A stretch of 64,000 nt of DNA. Source: Streptomyces sp. NBC_00576 (GTDB lineage: Bacteria; Actinomycetota; Actinomycetes; Streptomycetales; Streptomycetaceae). Of this stretch, positions 7,974-16,752 are shown in pieces (within the stretch, counting starts at the first letter, position 1; each line of letters starts with the position of its first letter). The notes beneath the pieces are model-generated. The model saw only the letters and a list, made by a program, of their open reading frames with translations. It was not told the origin of the DNA and ran no database searches. The stretch lies in assembly GCF_036345175.1 (NCBI RefSeq), contig NZ_CP107780.1, positions 9,982,001-10,046,000 on the forward strand. The letters are read 5' to 3'. A program made the position numbers and the translations under genes.

Positions 7974-9338
7974 TCAGCGCGACTGGGCGAGCTGTTCGAC
8001 CCGGTCGTGGAGACGCTCGACGTGCTGCTCGGACTCCGGCTTCATCAGGACGCTGCGGAGGATGCGCGCCCCGTCGGCGTCCGCGGTGATCCCGGGATGG
8101 CGGGCCGTGAAGGCCTCGCTGTCGGCCCTGAGGGTGCTCAGGAACACCGGATCGGGATGGGTCATGCCGTCAGCCAGGACGCGTGCGGACGCGGCGTCGA
8201 CGGCGGTCAGCGTGGCGGGTTCCACTGTCGGGAAGTAGCTGACGATGTCCAACTCCGGCCGCTGGTACAGCTCAAGGACGCCGGACTCGTCGATCAGGTC
8301 GGCCCACCGCAGCGCGGCGCGGCGGCCGGCCGCCAGGACACGGCCCAGTCCGGTGGGCGTGGGCGGGAGGAGCTGGAAGGTGAGCCACAGGGCGGCGGCC
8401 GAGGCGCCCGCACGGGAGCACTCCAGGCTGATCTCGCCGAGATGGAGCTCGGTTGAGGTGAAGTAGGTGTAGGGCGAGTCGTGCAGGAAGAACCGCCCCA
8501 CCTCGGGGTCGCGGAAGATGACGGCGCCGCACCCGTACGGCTGGAGCCCGTGCTTGTGCGGGTCGACGACGACGGAGTCGCATTGGGCGATCGCGTGCCA
8601 GGGCTCGGCCGGGAGACCTTCGGGGGTGTCGGCGCCGGCGAGCAGCGTGAAGAAACCGCCGTAGGCGGCGTCTATGTGGAGACGGACGCCGTAGCGCTCC
8701 CTGAGGGCGAGAGCGATGTGTATCTGATCGACGGCGCCGAGGCCGGTGGTCCCGGCGGTGAGGACGACCGTGCCGACGTCCCCGGTGCGAAGGACCTCCT
8801 CCAACGCGCCCATGTCGATACGGCCTTGCCCGTCGGTGGGAATCGGATGCCCCTTCATGCCGAGGACGTGGCACATGCGGCCGTGGGTGTAGTGGGCCTC
8901 GGCGCTGTAGGCGACGCCCCGGCCGGGGTGGAGTTCCCGGGCGACGAACAGGGCTTCGAGGTTGGCGATCGTGCCGCTGGTGGTGAGGTGGCCGAGGTGG
9001 GTGTCGTAGCCGAACATCGCGGCGAGCTGCGCGACGGCCTCACGTTCCATCGCCGCGGTGGCGGGTCCGCCGTCCAGGGCGTGGTTGTTCGGGTTGATCA
9101 GCATCGCGGTGAGGTAGCCGACCACCGCGGCGGGGTGCGGAGGCTTGAGCATCTGGCCCGCGTAACGCGGGTGGAAGAAGGGATAGTTGTCTTTCAGCCG
9201 CCCGGTGAACTCCTCGAAGGCGGCGGCGAACCTGTCCTCGTCGACGTGCAGGGACGGGTGGGGCTGATAGGGGCCGAAGGTGCCGGCCCACTTCTGAATC
9301 GCGTCGTCGGCCCGGCCGAGCCAGTGCTGCAGGTCCAC
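7974..9338 (-). CDS. PLP-dependent group II amino-acid decarboxylase
   Basis: This 454-aa cytoplasmic PLP enzyme belongs to the pyridoxal-dependent decarboxylase fold (fold type I). The phosphate/ring-binding region GHLTTSGTIANLEALF, the HIDAAYGGFFTLL aspartate motif and the Schiff-base lysine in DPHKHGLQPYGCG are all present. An N-terminal FHPRYAGQMLKPPHPAAVVG matches the substrate-tunnel motif of the glutamate/tyrosine/aspartate decarboxylase group. The substrate cannot be told from motifs. It is divergent from a MarR regulator over a short AT-rich gap with direct repeats, so MarR-type control is expected. Confidence 0.92.
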   Translation of the reverse strand: MDLQHWLGRADDAIQKWAGTFGPYQPHPSLHVDEDRFAAAFEEFTGRLKDNYPFFHPRYAGQMLKPPHPAAVVGYLTAMLINPNNHALDGGPATAAMEREAVAQLAAMFGYDTHLGHLTTSGTIANLEALFVARELHPGRGVAYSAEAHYTHGRMCHVLGMKGHPIPTDGQGRIDMGALEEVLRTGDVGTVVLTAGTTGLGAVDQIHIALALRERYGVRLHIDAAYGGFFTLLAGADTPEGLPAEPWHAIAQCDSVVVDPHKHGLQPYGCGAVIFRDPEVGRFFLHDSPYTYFTSTELHLGEISLECSRAGASAAALWLTFQLLPPTPTGLGRVLAAGRRAALRWADLIDESGVLELYQRPELDIVSYFPTVEPATLTAVDAASARVLADGMTHPDPVFLSTLRADSEAFTARHPGITADADGARILRSVLMKPESEQHVERLHDRVEQLAQSR

Positions 9339-9389
9339 AGATGTCCCCTTCCTCGGATTCCCCCGGTGGTTCGCACACCATAGGGTTTC

Positions 9390-9417
9390 ATTGACTGCTC
9401 AGCAATTGACTGCTCAG
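9390..9417. promoter_or_regulatory. Direct-repeat operator candidate between decarboxylase and MarR
   Basis: The 13-base box ATTGACTGCTCAG occurs at 9390-9402 and 9405-9417 (period 15), followed by a partial box AATTGAG. It lies in the AT-rich centre of the divergent promoter region and is the likely binding site of the adjacent MarR protein. Confidence 0.6.
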
Positions 9418-9482
9418 TAATTGAGACATCGGTAGGTGACTGAGAAGTAAAGTCGGGTCGGCGGCTCGGACGGGGGCCTCCA

Positions 9483-9986
9483 GTGCGAGAGGACACGGAA
9501 CAGGTGGATGCCGAAACCCGGCGGGGCGGGGAGACCGCCCGCGCTGCCAGCAGCCCGCTCATTCAGGACTTCGGGCTGCTGATCAAGGTCGCGATGCGAC
9601 TGGAACAACGTCTCGACAGCGTCCTGCGGCGGGAGTGCGGCATCACTCACACGATGTTCGAGGTCCTCATCAGGCTCTGCCGGCAGCCGGACGAGGAGGT
9701 CTCGCAGCGAGTGCTCGCCGGCGACCTCACGCTCACCAGCAGTGGCGTCACCCGGCTGATCGACCGCATGGAAGAGGCCGCTCTGGTCCGTCGCGTTCCG
9801 TCACCGGAGGACCGCCGGAGCGTCCTGGTCGAAGCGACCGATCACGGTGCTGCCGTGTTCCTCCGTGCCGCGGAGATCCACGGCCAGGTCGTCGAGCGGT
9901 ACTTCGTCGCACCGCTCGCACCGGCCGACCACGAGCGGCTGACGGGCTCGCTGAGCGAGATCCTCGGGGCGCTGCGCGACGGCTGA
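9483..9986 (+). CDS. MarR-family transcriptional regulator
   Basis: This 167-aa protein has a standard MarR winged helix: the dimerisation helix SPLIQDFGLLIKVAMRLEQR, the HTH ITHTMFEVLIRLCRQP through TLTSSGVTRLIDRMEEAALV, and the wing RVPSPEDRRSVLVEATDHG. The GTG start lies directly after the repeat-rich intergenic region. It is divergent from the PLP decarboxylase and probably controls that gene and itself. It ends 9 bp before the convergent PAP2 gene. Confidence 0.92.
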   Translation: MREDTEQVDAETRRGGETARAASSPLIQDFGLLIKVAMRLEQRLDSVLRRECGITHTMFEVLIRLCRQPDEEVSQRVLAGDLTLTSSGVTRLIDRMEEAALVRRVPSPEDRRSVLVEATDHGAAVFLRAAEIHGQVVERYFVAPLAPADHERLTGSLSEILGALRDG

Positions 9987-9995
9987 CCTCCGAGG

Positions 9996-10682
9996 TCAGC
10001 GCCGCTCGGGCGCCCGCTCGAACCGCGCGTACGACGCCACTGCCAGCGCCACCATGAGTGCCCCGAGAAGCCATCCGCCGAGCACGTCCGAGGGCCAGTG
10101 GACGCCGAGCCAGATCCGGGTCAGGCCGGCGCCCGCGACCGAGACCACAGCCACAGTGACCGCCGTACGCCACAGGACGCGCCCGGCGCCGTAGCGGCCC
10201 AGCAGCCACAGCAGGAGTCCGCACACCACCGTGGCGGTCATGGCGTGGCCGGAGGGGAAGGCCGCGTAGTGCGCGGAGTCGACGGGATCGGGCCAGACGG
10301 GCCGGGCGCGGCCGACCGCCGCCTTCAGCCCCTGCTGCAGCAGTGTGCCCAGCGCACAGGTGGCCACCAGCCACAGCGCGAGCCACCACGCCGAGTGCCG
10401 CCACACCAGCCACACCGCCACGGCCGCGCACAGCAGGCGCATCGTCAGCGGGTCCCACACCCAGTCGGTGAGGATCCGGAAGGTGTGCGTGAGCCCGGGT
10501 TCGTCGACCGCCCACCGATGGGTGGCGCGCGCGATGTCGCCGTCGAGGGCGATCAACGGGTGCCAGTCCACGGCGACCAGGGACAGCAGCAGCACGGACG
10601 CGAGGGCCAGGGCGACGGCGACGCGGACGGCCGGTTGACGGGCCGGGTGTCGAAGTCGGGGGGCGAGGTGGGGGGAAGGCAT
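9996..10682 (-). CDS. PAP2-family membrane phosphatase
   Basis: This 228-aa integral membrane protein has about six predicted helices. The acid-phosphatase motifs are present: KAAVGRARP (motif C1), PSGHAMTAT (C2) and the late GVHWPSDVLGGW (C3 with the catalytic His and Asp). Such enzymes dephosphorylate phosphatidate or undecaprenyl-pyrophosphate at the outer face of the membrane. The start is the ATG at 10682, with GAGGA upstream; the frame stays open further upstream but codes nothing recognisable. It lies 56 bp downstream of the M56 peptidase gene on the same strand, so co-transcription is possible. Confidence 0.93.
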   Translation of the reverse strand: MPSPHLAPRLRHPARQPAVRVAVALALASVLLLSLVAVDWHPLIALDGDIARATHRWAVDEPGLTHTFRILTDWVWDPLTMRLLCAAVAVWLVWRHSAWWLALWLVATCALGTLLQQGLKAAVGRARPVWPDPVDSAHYAAFPSGHAMTATVVCGLLLWLLGRYGAGRVLWRTAVTVAVVSVAGAGLTRIWLGVHWPSDVLGGWLLGALMVALAVASYARFERAPERR

Positions 10683-10738
10683 GGTGCGATCCTCGCCGAC
10701 GCGCCGGGCGGGAGGCCAACCAGGTGTACGGCGACGTG

Positions 10739-11674
10739 CTACCCGAGTGCCCGCAACCCCGGTACGAACGCCACCAGTACCGGGATCACCGGCACCAGGG
10801 CCGCAGCCGCCGTCAGTCGCAGCCGGCGGCCCGCCGTCAGCCGGTCCGGTGCCGTCAGCAACCGGTGCACCCGCAGCGGGACATGGGCCTGCGGGGTCGG
10901 GGACGGACCGAACACCCCCCGGTCCTCGTTGAGTTCGACCAGGGCGAGGGCGGTCGTCAGGCGGCCGAAGCGACGGGAGGCCATGTCGTCGGCGGCGAGT
11001 TCCACCAGCCGGTGCATCTCGTCCCGGAACGAGGCGAAGACCGGCACCTGCGGAAACCCGTTGGCCAGCGCCCCCGAGCAGTGCAGCAGCCAGTCGTGGC
11101 GGGCCCGCGCGTGCCCCTGCTCGTGCGCGAGTACGGCGTCCAGCTGACGTCCCTTGAGGCGGCGCAGCGCGGCCGTGGTGACGACCAGCCCGGGTGCGGT
11201 GCCGGGCAGCCACCAGGCGTCGGCGCGCTCGCCCTCCAGGACCACGAGCCGGTCGGGGCGCGGCTCCTCGCCGGGCAACAGCGGTGCGCGGACGAGGAGT
11301 TCGGTACGCCGCAGCCTGCGCCGGCTGCGCGCCCGGACGACCTCGCGGATCAGCATCGCCGCGGTCCACAGCCCGCCGCAGGCGAGCGTCACGGCCGTCG
11401 TCGCGGCCCATGGGCGGGAGGCGCCGAGGACATAGGCCTCCACGACCGCGTGCGGCGCCGGGGCGAACACATGGCCGCGAACGGCCTGCCAGGCCGCCGC
11501 CGCGCTCAGCGTCATCGACAGCGCGCAGCACATCAGTACGGCCGCCACCACGCACTGCCACACCCACAGGGCGACCACCGGTTCGCGGTCCGGCCAGTCG
11601 GCGCGGGCGAGCAGCCGCGGGGCGACGACGGCGGTCAGCGCGCCGAGCAGCAACAGTGCCGCGGGGACCATCAT
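10739..11674 (-). CDS. M56 (BlaR1-type) membrane metallopeptidase
   Basis: This 311-aa membrane protein has two or three N-terminal helices, a basic cytoplasmic loop (ARSRRRLRRTEL) and a zincin domain with HEQGHARARHD (HExxH) plus a downstream VELAADDMASRR that supplies the third ligand. A C-terminal helix (TAAAALVPVIPVLVAF) ends it. Streptomyces carry many M56 proteins, usually next to a BlaI/CopY repressor whose cleavage they trigger. No such repressor lies here; the upstream neighbour is a DUF5134 membrane protein. It may therefore act on a distant partner or have another role. Confidence 0.9.
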   Translation of the reverse strand: MMVPAALLLLGALTAVVAPRLLARADWPDREPVVALWVWQCVVAAVLMCCALSMTLSAAAAWQAVRGHVFAPAPHAVVEAYVLGASRPWAATTAVTLACGGLWTAAMLIREVVRARSRRRLRRTELLVRAPLLPGEEPRPDRLVVLEGERADAWWLPGTAPGLVVTTAALRRLKGRQLDAVLAHEQGHARARHDWLLHCSGALANGFPQVPVFASFRDEMHRLVELAADDMASRRFGRLTTALALVELNEDRGVFGPSPTPQAHVPLRVHRLLTAPDRLTAGRRLRLTAAAALVPVIPVLVAFVPGLRALG

Positions 11675-11753
11675 GGGTGCAGCCTATGAGCGGGGCGGCG
11701 CTCAGACCTACGGTCCGTCGCGGCAAAGTGACGCAGACCACGGTTTCGTACAG

Positions 11754-12314
11754 TCAGAGCGTGATCAGCATGGCGACCGTCGCGATGCCCATGGACAGAC
11801 GGCAGGCGTGCGCCAGTTCGGGCCGGTCGCCCCAGCTGGGCGAGCCCGTCCGGCCCCCGCCGTCGACGGCCAGGACGGGTACGGACACCAGGCGGACGCC
11901 GGACAGCAGCACGTACCCGATGAAGTACAGGAGCAACGCCGTCGTCAGCAGAGGGGTCCCGGAGCTGCCCGATCCATGGTGGTGGCCGGGGGCGGCGGCC
12001 ATCGCGGCCGCCATGTAGGCCATGGCGAACGCGCCCATCAGGTGGTGCAGATGGTGCGGCCCGGCGCGGGCCGCCCACAGGGCGCGCAGCGCGGCGGTAC
12101 CGAACACGGCCGCGTACACCAGCCAGGCCCAGCGCGGCGGGGTGAGTACGGCGGCGGGCACGGCCATCGCGGCCATGCCGAAGCCCATCAGCGCCTCGCC
12201 GCCCGCGGCCCGGCGCTGTTCCTCGACGGTGCTGCGCATCCGCAGCAGGCAGTACGCCCCGGTCGCCGCGCACAGCGCGACCAGCAGCCACCCGGGCGAA
12301 GCCGGACCGTGCAC
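11754..12314 (-). CDS. DUF5134 integral membrane protein
   Basis: This 186-aa protein has five predicted membrane helices (WLLVALCAATGAYCLL, AWLVYAAVFGTAAL, LMGAFAMAYMAAAMA, LLTTALLLYFIGYVLLSG and a C-terminal LSMGIATVAMLITL). It has a His-rich loop HHLHHLM and PGHHHGSG typical of DUF5134, and the histidines could bind metal (inference). The GTG at 12314 follows AGGGGGAG at good spacing. It is transcribed toward the M56 peptidase 79 bp away, so the two may form one membrane unit. Function is unknown. Confidence 0.8.
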   Translation of the reverse strand: MHGPASPGWLLVALCAATGAYCLLRMRSTVEEQRRAAGGEALMGFGMAAMAVPAAVLTPPRWAWLVYAAVFGTAALRALWAARAGPHHLHHLMGAFAMAYMAAAMAAAPGHHHGSGSSGTPLLTTALLLYFIGYVLLSGVRLVSVPVLAVDGGGRTGSPSWGDRPELAHACRLSMGIATVAMLITL

Positions 12315-12441
12315 ACGAATCTCCCCCTCGATCCCGCCCCTGAGACCTCTGTTGAAGGGATGCCCGCGCCGGGCGGTGCGCATACGAGCGCAAGGGTGTA
12401 CGCGGGGGAGCGTACGCCGGAGCACCGCAGGTGAGAGGCTA

Positions 12442-12476
12442 TGTTTTACAGATAAAACACCTGCTAATCTCTTCTC
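12442..12476 (+). promoter_or_regulatory. Leaderless promoter with palindromic operator for the FUSC gene
   Basis: The perfect inverted repeat TGTTTTA (12442-12448) / TAAAACA (12453-12459) with a 4-base spacer stands out in this GC-rich DNA. A -10-like TAATCT (12465-12470) follows, and its transcription start would fall at about 12476-12477, exactly on the GTG codon. No Shine-Dalgarno sequence is present, so the mRNA is probably leaderless. The palindrome covers the -35 position and is probably bound by the downstream MarR protein. Confidence 0.7.
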
Positions 12477-14141
12477 GTGAGCCCTGAAGCGAGCCTTGAT
12501 TCCGCCGCCTCCCGGTCCCCGCGGCGCCTCTCGCTGACCGGCGTCCTGAGTGTCGGCCGGCTGTCCGACATCTGGTTCAAGCCGGCCCTGAGCGTGCTTG
12601 CCGCCGCCGCTCCGCCCTGTCTGACCCTGGCGGCGCTCGACCGTCTGGACCTGGCGATGTACACCATGGCCGGGGCCCTGTGCGCGCTCTACGCCCACAA
12701 CCGCCCGTACGCCGCCCGGGCCCGTGCCCTGGCGGGAGTGGTCCTCGGCATGCTCGCCGGACTGGCGGTCGCCCTCGTCACCGCCTCGCTCGCTGACAAC
12801 GCCGTCGTCCTGGTCGCCGTGGGCGCGCTGTTGGCCGCCGTGCAGAAGACGCTGTGCGACGCCACGCGCATCGGGCCGCCGGCGAACGTGGTGCTCACGT
12901 TCGTGTCGTCCGCCGCGCTGTTCGCCCCGCAGACGCTCGGTCAGGTGCCCGGCCACCTGGCGCTGGCCGCCGGGGCGGGCGGCTGGGCCTGGCTCGTCGG
13001 CATGGCTCCCGGCCTCGTCCGCCCGCACGGCCCGGAGCGCCGGGCGACGGCCCATGCCCTGAACGCCGTCGCCGCTCACGCCGAGGCGTACGGCACCGGC
13101 GACGGCATCGGTGGCCACGGGTACGTCCGTTCGCGGGTCGCCGCCGATGCCGCGGTCCAAACGGCGCGGCAGACGCTGACGTCGGCCGGTGGGCGCCCGG
13201 GCACCGCTCGCGCCACCACCCGGCGCGCCCTCGAACGGCTACTTGTGCGGGCCGAGTTCATGCTCGCCGCCCCCGCCACGAGCAGGCCTGACGAACTGCG
13301 TGCTTGGGCACGGGAGTTGCGCGGCGACGGACCGCTCCCGACGTTCGGCGAACCCCTCGGCGGGAAGCCGTTCGACCCCGAACCCGCCGTCCCGCCCCAG
13401 TCGTTGTGGACCAGGCTCGGCCCCCTCGCGCCCCTCGCCGCACGCACCGCCATCGGCTGCGCCCTCGCCGGCTGCACCTCCCTCGCCCTCGGTGTCGGCC
13501 GCCCCTACTGGGCCCTCGTCACCGCGGCCTCCCTCTATCAGGCCAACGTCACGCTCACCTGGCACCGGGCCGTGCAGCGGACCGTCGGCAACCTCGTCGG
13601 CGTACTGCTCTTCGCCGCCGTCGTGCCACTGGCGCACCTCGGCCCCATCGCCCTCGTTCTGTGCTGCCTCGCGCTCAGCTTCGCCATCGAGGCGCTGATG
13701 AGCCGCAACTACTGGCTCGGCAGCGTCTGTGTGACTCCGGTGGCGCTGCTCGTCACCGAGTTCGCGGGGTTCCAGGAACCCGGCCGTCTGATGACCGAGC
13801 GGATCATGGACACGTTCGTCGGCGCGTTGTTCGGTTTCGGCGCGGCCGTCGCGGTCACCAACCACCGCGCGGGCGACCGCGTAGAGCACGCGCTCACGGC
13901 GGTCGAACACGCCCGCGCCCACGCCGAACGCGCTCTGACGGACGTACACCCTGTACCCGCAGCCCTGGACGCCGCCCGGCGAAGCCTTGCCGCCGCCCTC
14001 GCCGACCTGCGCTCCGCCGCCGACGCGGCGGCCGGCGAGTGGCGGCAGCGCACCCGCCCCCAGGAGCGGGTCGTGCTCGCCGAACGGTCCGGACACCGTA
14101 CGCTCGCGGCGACGGCACAAGGCCCGGGGCTACGCCCGTAG
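12477..14141 (+). CDS. FUSC-family membrane transporter (aromatic-acid exporter-like)
   Basis: This 554-aa protein has two membrane blocks with several helices each, separated by a cytoplasmic part of about 150 residues. The C-terminal block carries the FUSC_2 hallmarks: TAIGCALAGCTSLALGVGRP, YWALVTAASLYQANVTLTW, RAVQRTVGNLVGVLLFAAVV and a helical tail rich in Ala/Arg. FUSC/AaeB proteins export aromatic acids or other weak acids, or act as hydrophobic-compound efflux pumps. The GTG start is probably at the very 5' end of the mRNA. A MarR gene follows after 50 bp and is a likely co-transcribed repressor. Confidence 0.88.
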   Translation: MSPEASLDSAASRSPRRLSLTGVLSVGRLSDIWFKPALSVLAAAAPPCLTLAALDRLDLAMYTMAGALCALYAHNRPYAARARALAGVVLGMLAGLAVALVTASLADNAVVLVAVGALLAAVQKTLCDATRIGPPANVVLTFVSSAALFAPQTLGQVPGHLALAAGAGGWAWLVGMAPGLVRPHGPERRATAHALNAVAAHAEAYGTGDGIGGHGYVRSRVAADAAVQTARQTLTSAGGRPGTARATTRRALERLLVRAEFMLAAPATSRPDELRAWARELRGDGPLPTFGEPLGGKPFDPEPAVPPQSLWTRLGPLAPLAARTAIGCALAGCTSLALGVGRPYWALVTAASLYQANVTLTWHRAVQRTVGNLVGVLLFAAVVPLAHLGPIALVLCCLALSFAIEALMSRNYWLGSVCVTPVALLVTEFAGFQEPGRLMTERIMDTFVGALFGFGAAVAVTNHRAGDRVEHALTAVEHARAHAERALTDVHPVPAALDAARRSLAAALADLRSAADAAAGEWRQRTRPQERVVLAERSGHRTLAATAQGPGLRP

Positions 14142-14191
14142 GCGGACACCAGTAGACGCACGGACGACAGCGCGACGGAGGACGTACGGCC

Positions 14192-14782
14192 ATGACGGCA
14201 GTGAACGGGGGCGCGGCGCCCGGGAGAGGGGCGGCGGGCGAGGAGACGGAGACCGGGGCGCGGACCTCTCCCGGCCGGGCGGACGACACCGTGGCCGCAG
14301 TGGTGAGGCAGTGGCAGGCCGTTCATCCCGGCCTCGACACCGGACCCATCGAGATCATCGGCCGTATCAACCGCTGCGCCGCCCTTCTTCAGCAGGCCGA
14401 GGACGCTCCGCTGCGCCGGGTAGGACTCACCCGCCCCGAGTTCGAGCTGCTCTGCGCACTGAGGCGCACCGGCCATGAACTGACCCCGAGCGAACTCGCC
14501 CGCGAGACCTTCTCCTCAGGGGCCGCCGTCACCAAGCGCCTCAAGCAGCTGACCGAGCGGGCCCTGGTCGAACGGCGCGGCGACACCCGGGACCGGCGGG
14601 TCGCCCACGTGCGCCTCACCGACGCCGGACGCGACCTGGTCGACGGCGTGGTGCCCGAGCAGCTCACGTACGAGACGGCCGTACTGTCCGGCATCGACAG
14701 CGCCGCCCAGCGGGAACTCGCGGGGCTGCTGGGCGAGCTGCTCGGCCGGCTGGAGGGGCGGCTGGGTGCGCTGCGGTTCTGA
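14192..14782 (+). CDS. MarR-family regulator, partner of the FUSC transporter
   Basis: This 196-aa protein has a long low-complexity N-terminus and a MarR winged helix: IEIIGRINRCAALLQQAED, LTRPEFELLCALRRTGHE, the recognition helix SSGAAVTKRLKQLTERALVE and the wing RRGDTRDRRVAHVRLTDAG. ATG 14192 has ACGGAGGAC upstream. Its position directly after the exporter gene, and the perfect palindrome at that gene's promoter, suggest a ligand-released autoregulatory circuit in which an exported compound relieves repression. Confidence 0.9.
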   Translation: MTAVNGGAAPGRGAAGEETETGARTSPGRADDTVAAVVRQWQAVHPGLDTGPIEIIGRINRCAALLQQAEDAPLRRVGLTRPEFELLCALRRTGHELTPSELARETFSSGAAVTKRLKQLTERALVERRGDTRDRRVAHVRLTDAGRDLVDGVVPEQLTYETAVLSGIDSAAQRELAGLLGELLGRLEGRLGALRF

Positions 14783-14793
14783 CCGCGCGGGCG

Positions 14794-15186
14794 TCAGATT
14801 CCGGGCCGGTACCGCAGCGGATGATCGGCCGGCACCTCCACCAGCACGATCCGGGTGCCGTCCGGGTCGGCGATCCACATCTCGACGAGCCCCCACGGTT
14901 CCTTCACCGGCCCCCGCAGGATCTCGACGCCCCGGGACGCCAGCTCGTCGTGCGCGGCCGTCACGTCCGCCACCTGGAGCCACAGCCGTACGGACGGTGA
15001 CGGGGGCTCCTCGGCCCGTCCCGAGAGCTCCAGGAACCCTCCGCCGAGAAAGTAGACCGTGCCCCGCTCCGGCCCCGTCCCGAACTCGCGCTGGACGGCG
15101 AGTCCCAGACGCTCGCCGTAGAAGACCCGGGAATGTTCAGGGTCGATGGGGTGGAGAAGGACCCGGCTGCTCAGTACATGCACCAT
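14794..15186 (-). CDS. VOC (glyoxalase/bleomycin-resistance fold) protein
   Basis: This 130-aa single-module VOC protein has two beta-alpha-beta-beta-beta repeats: SSRVLLHPIDPEHSRVFYGE / GTVYFLGGGFLELSG and VRLWLQVADVTAAHDELASR / GLVEMWIADPDGTRIVLVEV. Candidate metal ligands are His in the first strand and the Glu in LVEMWIADP and VLVEV. Function in this superfamily ranges from isomerases to drug binding, so only the fold is certain. It is convergent with the MarR gene (11-bp gap). Confidence 0.88.
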   Translation of the reverse strand: MVHVLSSRVLLHPIDPEHSRVFYGERLGLAVQREFGTGPERGTVYFLGGGFLELSGRAEEPPSPSVRLWLQVADVTAAHDELASRGVEILRGPVKEPWGLVEMWIADPDGTRIVLVEVPADHPLRYRPGI

Positions 15187-15282
15187 GCAGCCGGAGCCTA
15201 GTGGGAGCGCCCGCGATCGGCGTTACCCTCAACGGTGCCCGCGCCGTGCAGGAGCAACCCGAGAACCCGGAGAACCGCCGCC

Positions 15283-15822
15283 ATGGACACCGCCGCCACC
15301 GGACCGACCTTCCGTGACGCCACCGAGGCCGACATCGACACCCTGATCGCGCTGATCGAGTCGGCCTACCGGGGCGACGCCAGCAGGGCCGGCTGGACCA
15401 CCGAGGCGGACATCCTCGAAGGACAGCGGACCGATCCGCAGGGCGTGCTCGACGTCATCAAGTCGCCCGACAGCCGGCTGCTGACCGTCGAACAGGACGG
15501 CCGGGTGGTCGCCTGCTGCCAGCTCGAACACCGCGGCGACCACGCCTACTTCGGCATGTTCGCGGTCAGCCCGGCAGTCCAGGGGGCAGGCCTCGGCAAG
15601 GTGATCATCGCCGAGGCGGAGCGATCGGCGCGCGAGACCTGGGGCGCGCGGGCGATGCACATGACCGTGATCTCCGTACGCAACGACCTGATCGCCTGGT
15701 ACGAGCGGCGCGGCTACCGCCGTACGGGAGAGATGAGCCCCTTCCCGTACGGCGACGAGCGGTTCGGTATTCCGCTGCGCGACGATCTGCGGTTCGAGCT
15801 GCTGGTCAAGGAACTGGTGTGA
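15283..15822 (+). CDS. GNAT-family N-acetyltransferase
   Basis: This 179-aa protein has the GNAT fold: the N-terminal DATEADIDTLIALIESAYRG, substrate-side strand VACCQLEHRG, the acetyl-CoA pyrophosphate-binding motif AVSPAVQGAGLGKVIIAEAE (Q/RxxGxG/A form) and C-terminal DLIAWYERRGYRRTGE. I chose ATG 15283, which has GGAG upstream; an upstream extension to 15235 has no family support. Substrate unknown. It is convergent with the GDPD gene, 13 bp apart. Confidence 0.9.
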   Translation: MDTAATGPTFRDATEADIDTLIALIESAYRGDASRAGWTTEADILEGQRTDPQGVLDVIKSPDSRLLTVEQDGRVVACCQLEHRGDHAYFGMFAVSPAVQGAGLGKVIIAEAERSARETWGARAMHMTVISVRNDLIAWYERRGYRRTGEMSPFPYGDERFGIPLRDDLRFELLVKELV

Positions 15823-15835
15823 TCCGCGGCGCTCG

Positions 15836-16519
15836 TTACGCGGTGAAGCGGCCCGTGCGTTTGATCTGCGGGTAGTCGGTGGTCGCGCCGTCCAGTTGGA
15901 GGGCGCGTACGAGACGCAGGTCGTCCTGGGTGTTCACCACCCAGCCGATGATCCGCAGGTCCGCCTTTCTCGCCCGCTCGACGATCTCCAGGGTGAGGCG
16001 GCGGATGTTGAGGCAGAGGGTCGAGGCGCCGGCCCGGGTGGCGTCGTCCACGACGTCGGTGCCGTAGCGGCTGGCGATGAGCGCCGTGCGGACCCCGGGC
16101 ACCAGGCGGGTGATCTCGGAGATCGTGTCCGCGTGGAACGAGGACACCTCGACCCGCCCGGCCAGCTCCCGGCGCTCCATCACCTCGCCCAGCGCCCGCG
16201 CCGCCGCCGTGTCCTTGATCTCGGCCTGGAGCGGTGCGCCGACGGCGTCCAGGACCTCCTCGAAGACCGGGACACGCTCGTCGCGGCCCGCGTCCAGGGC
16301 GCGCAGCTCGGCGAGGGTCTTCTCGGCGATCGGGCCGGTGCCGTCCGTTGTGCGGTCCACTTCGGCGTCGTGCATGACGACGAGGGCGCCGTCCTTGCTG
16401 AGACGCAGATCGAGTTCGATCATGTCGAGGCCCGCCTGCTCGGCGGCGACGAACGAACGCAGGGTGTTCTCGGGCTCCACGCCCATGATTCCTCGGTGCC
16501 CGATGGTCAGGAAGTTCAA
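15836..16519 (-). CDS. Glycerophosphodiester phosphodiesterase family protein
   Basis: This ~227-aa cytoplasmic GDPD TIM barrel hydrolyses glycerophosphodiesters to glycerol-3-phosphate and an alcohol. The active-site start FLTIGHRGIMGVEPENTLRS holds the catalytic His and the metal-binding Glu. IELDLRLSKDGALVVMHD supplies further ligands and the second catalytic His, and QAEIKD a third metal residue. There is no signal peptide in the form starting at FLTIGHRG. The start is TTG at 16519, or TTG at 16525 with GGAAG upstream; a longer frame to 16669 adds residues unlike the family. Confidence 0.9.
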   Translation of the reverse strand: MNFLTIGHRGIMGVEPENTLRSFVAAEQAGLDMIELDLRLSKDGALVVMHDAEVDRTTDGTGPIAEKTLAELRALDAGRDERVPVFEEVLDAVGAPLQAEIKDTAAARALGEVMERRELAGRVEVSSFHADTISEITRLVPGVRTALIASRYGTDVVDDATRAGASTLCLNIRRLTLEIVERARKADLRIIGWVVNTQDDLRLVRALQLDGATTDYPQIKRTGRFTA

Positions 16520-16752
16520 GGCCAACTCGCTTCCGTCGACGGCGGCTCGGCTGCCGCAGCCTAACCGCCGGGCCCGGCATTGAACCCGTACAGACGCGCC
16601 GGAACGGCTGGCCGGAAACAGTGAGCCCGGAGAGGGTGTGATCCGGTCGCTGTCGGGTAGTGGAATCACTGCCCTTATGGTTTCCGGCAGGAAAAATTAT
16701 GGTGACCATGGTGGTAGACAGGACAATCTCTCCTGGCTCGCCTTGTGGTCGG
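16520..16752. other. Upstream region of GDPD and DUF6421 genes, no gene seen
   Basis: This divergent intergenic region is 288 bp in all. The part from 16640 to 16740 is AT-richer (for example GGCAGGAAAAATTATGGTG) and should contain both promoters. I cannot assign hexamers with confidence. Confidence 0.5.
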
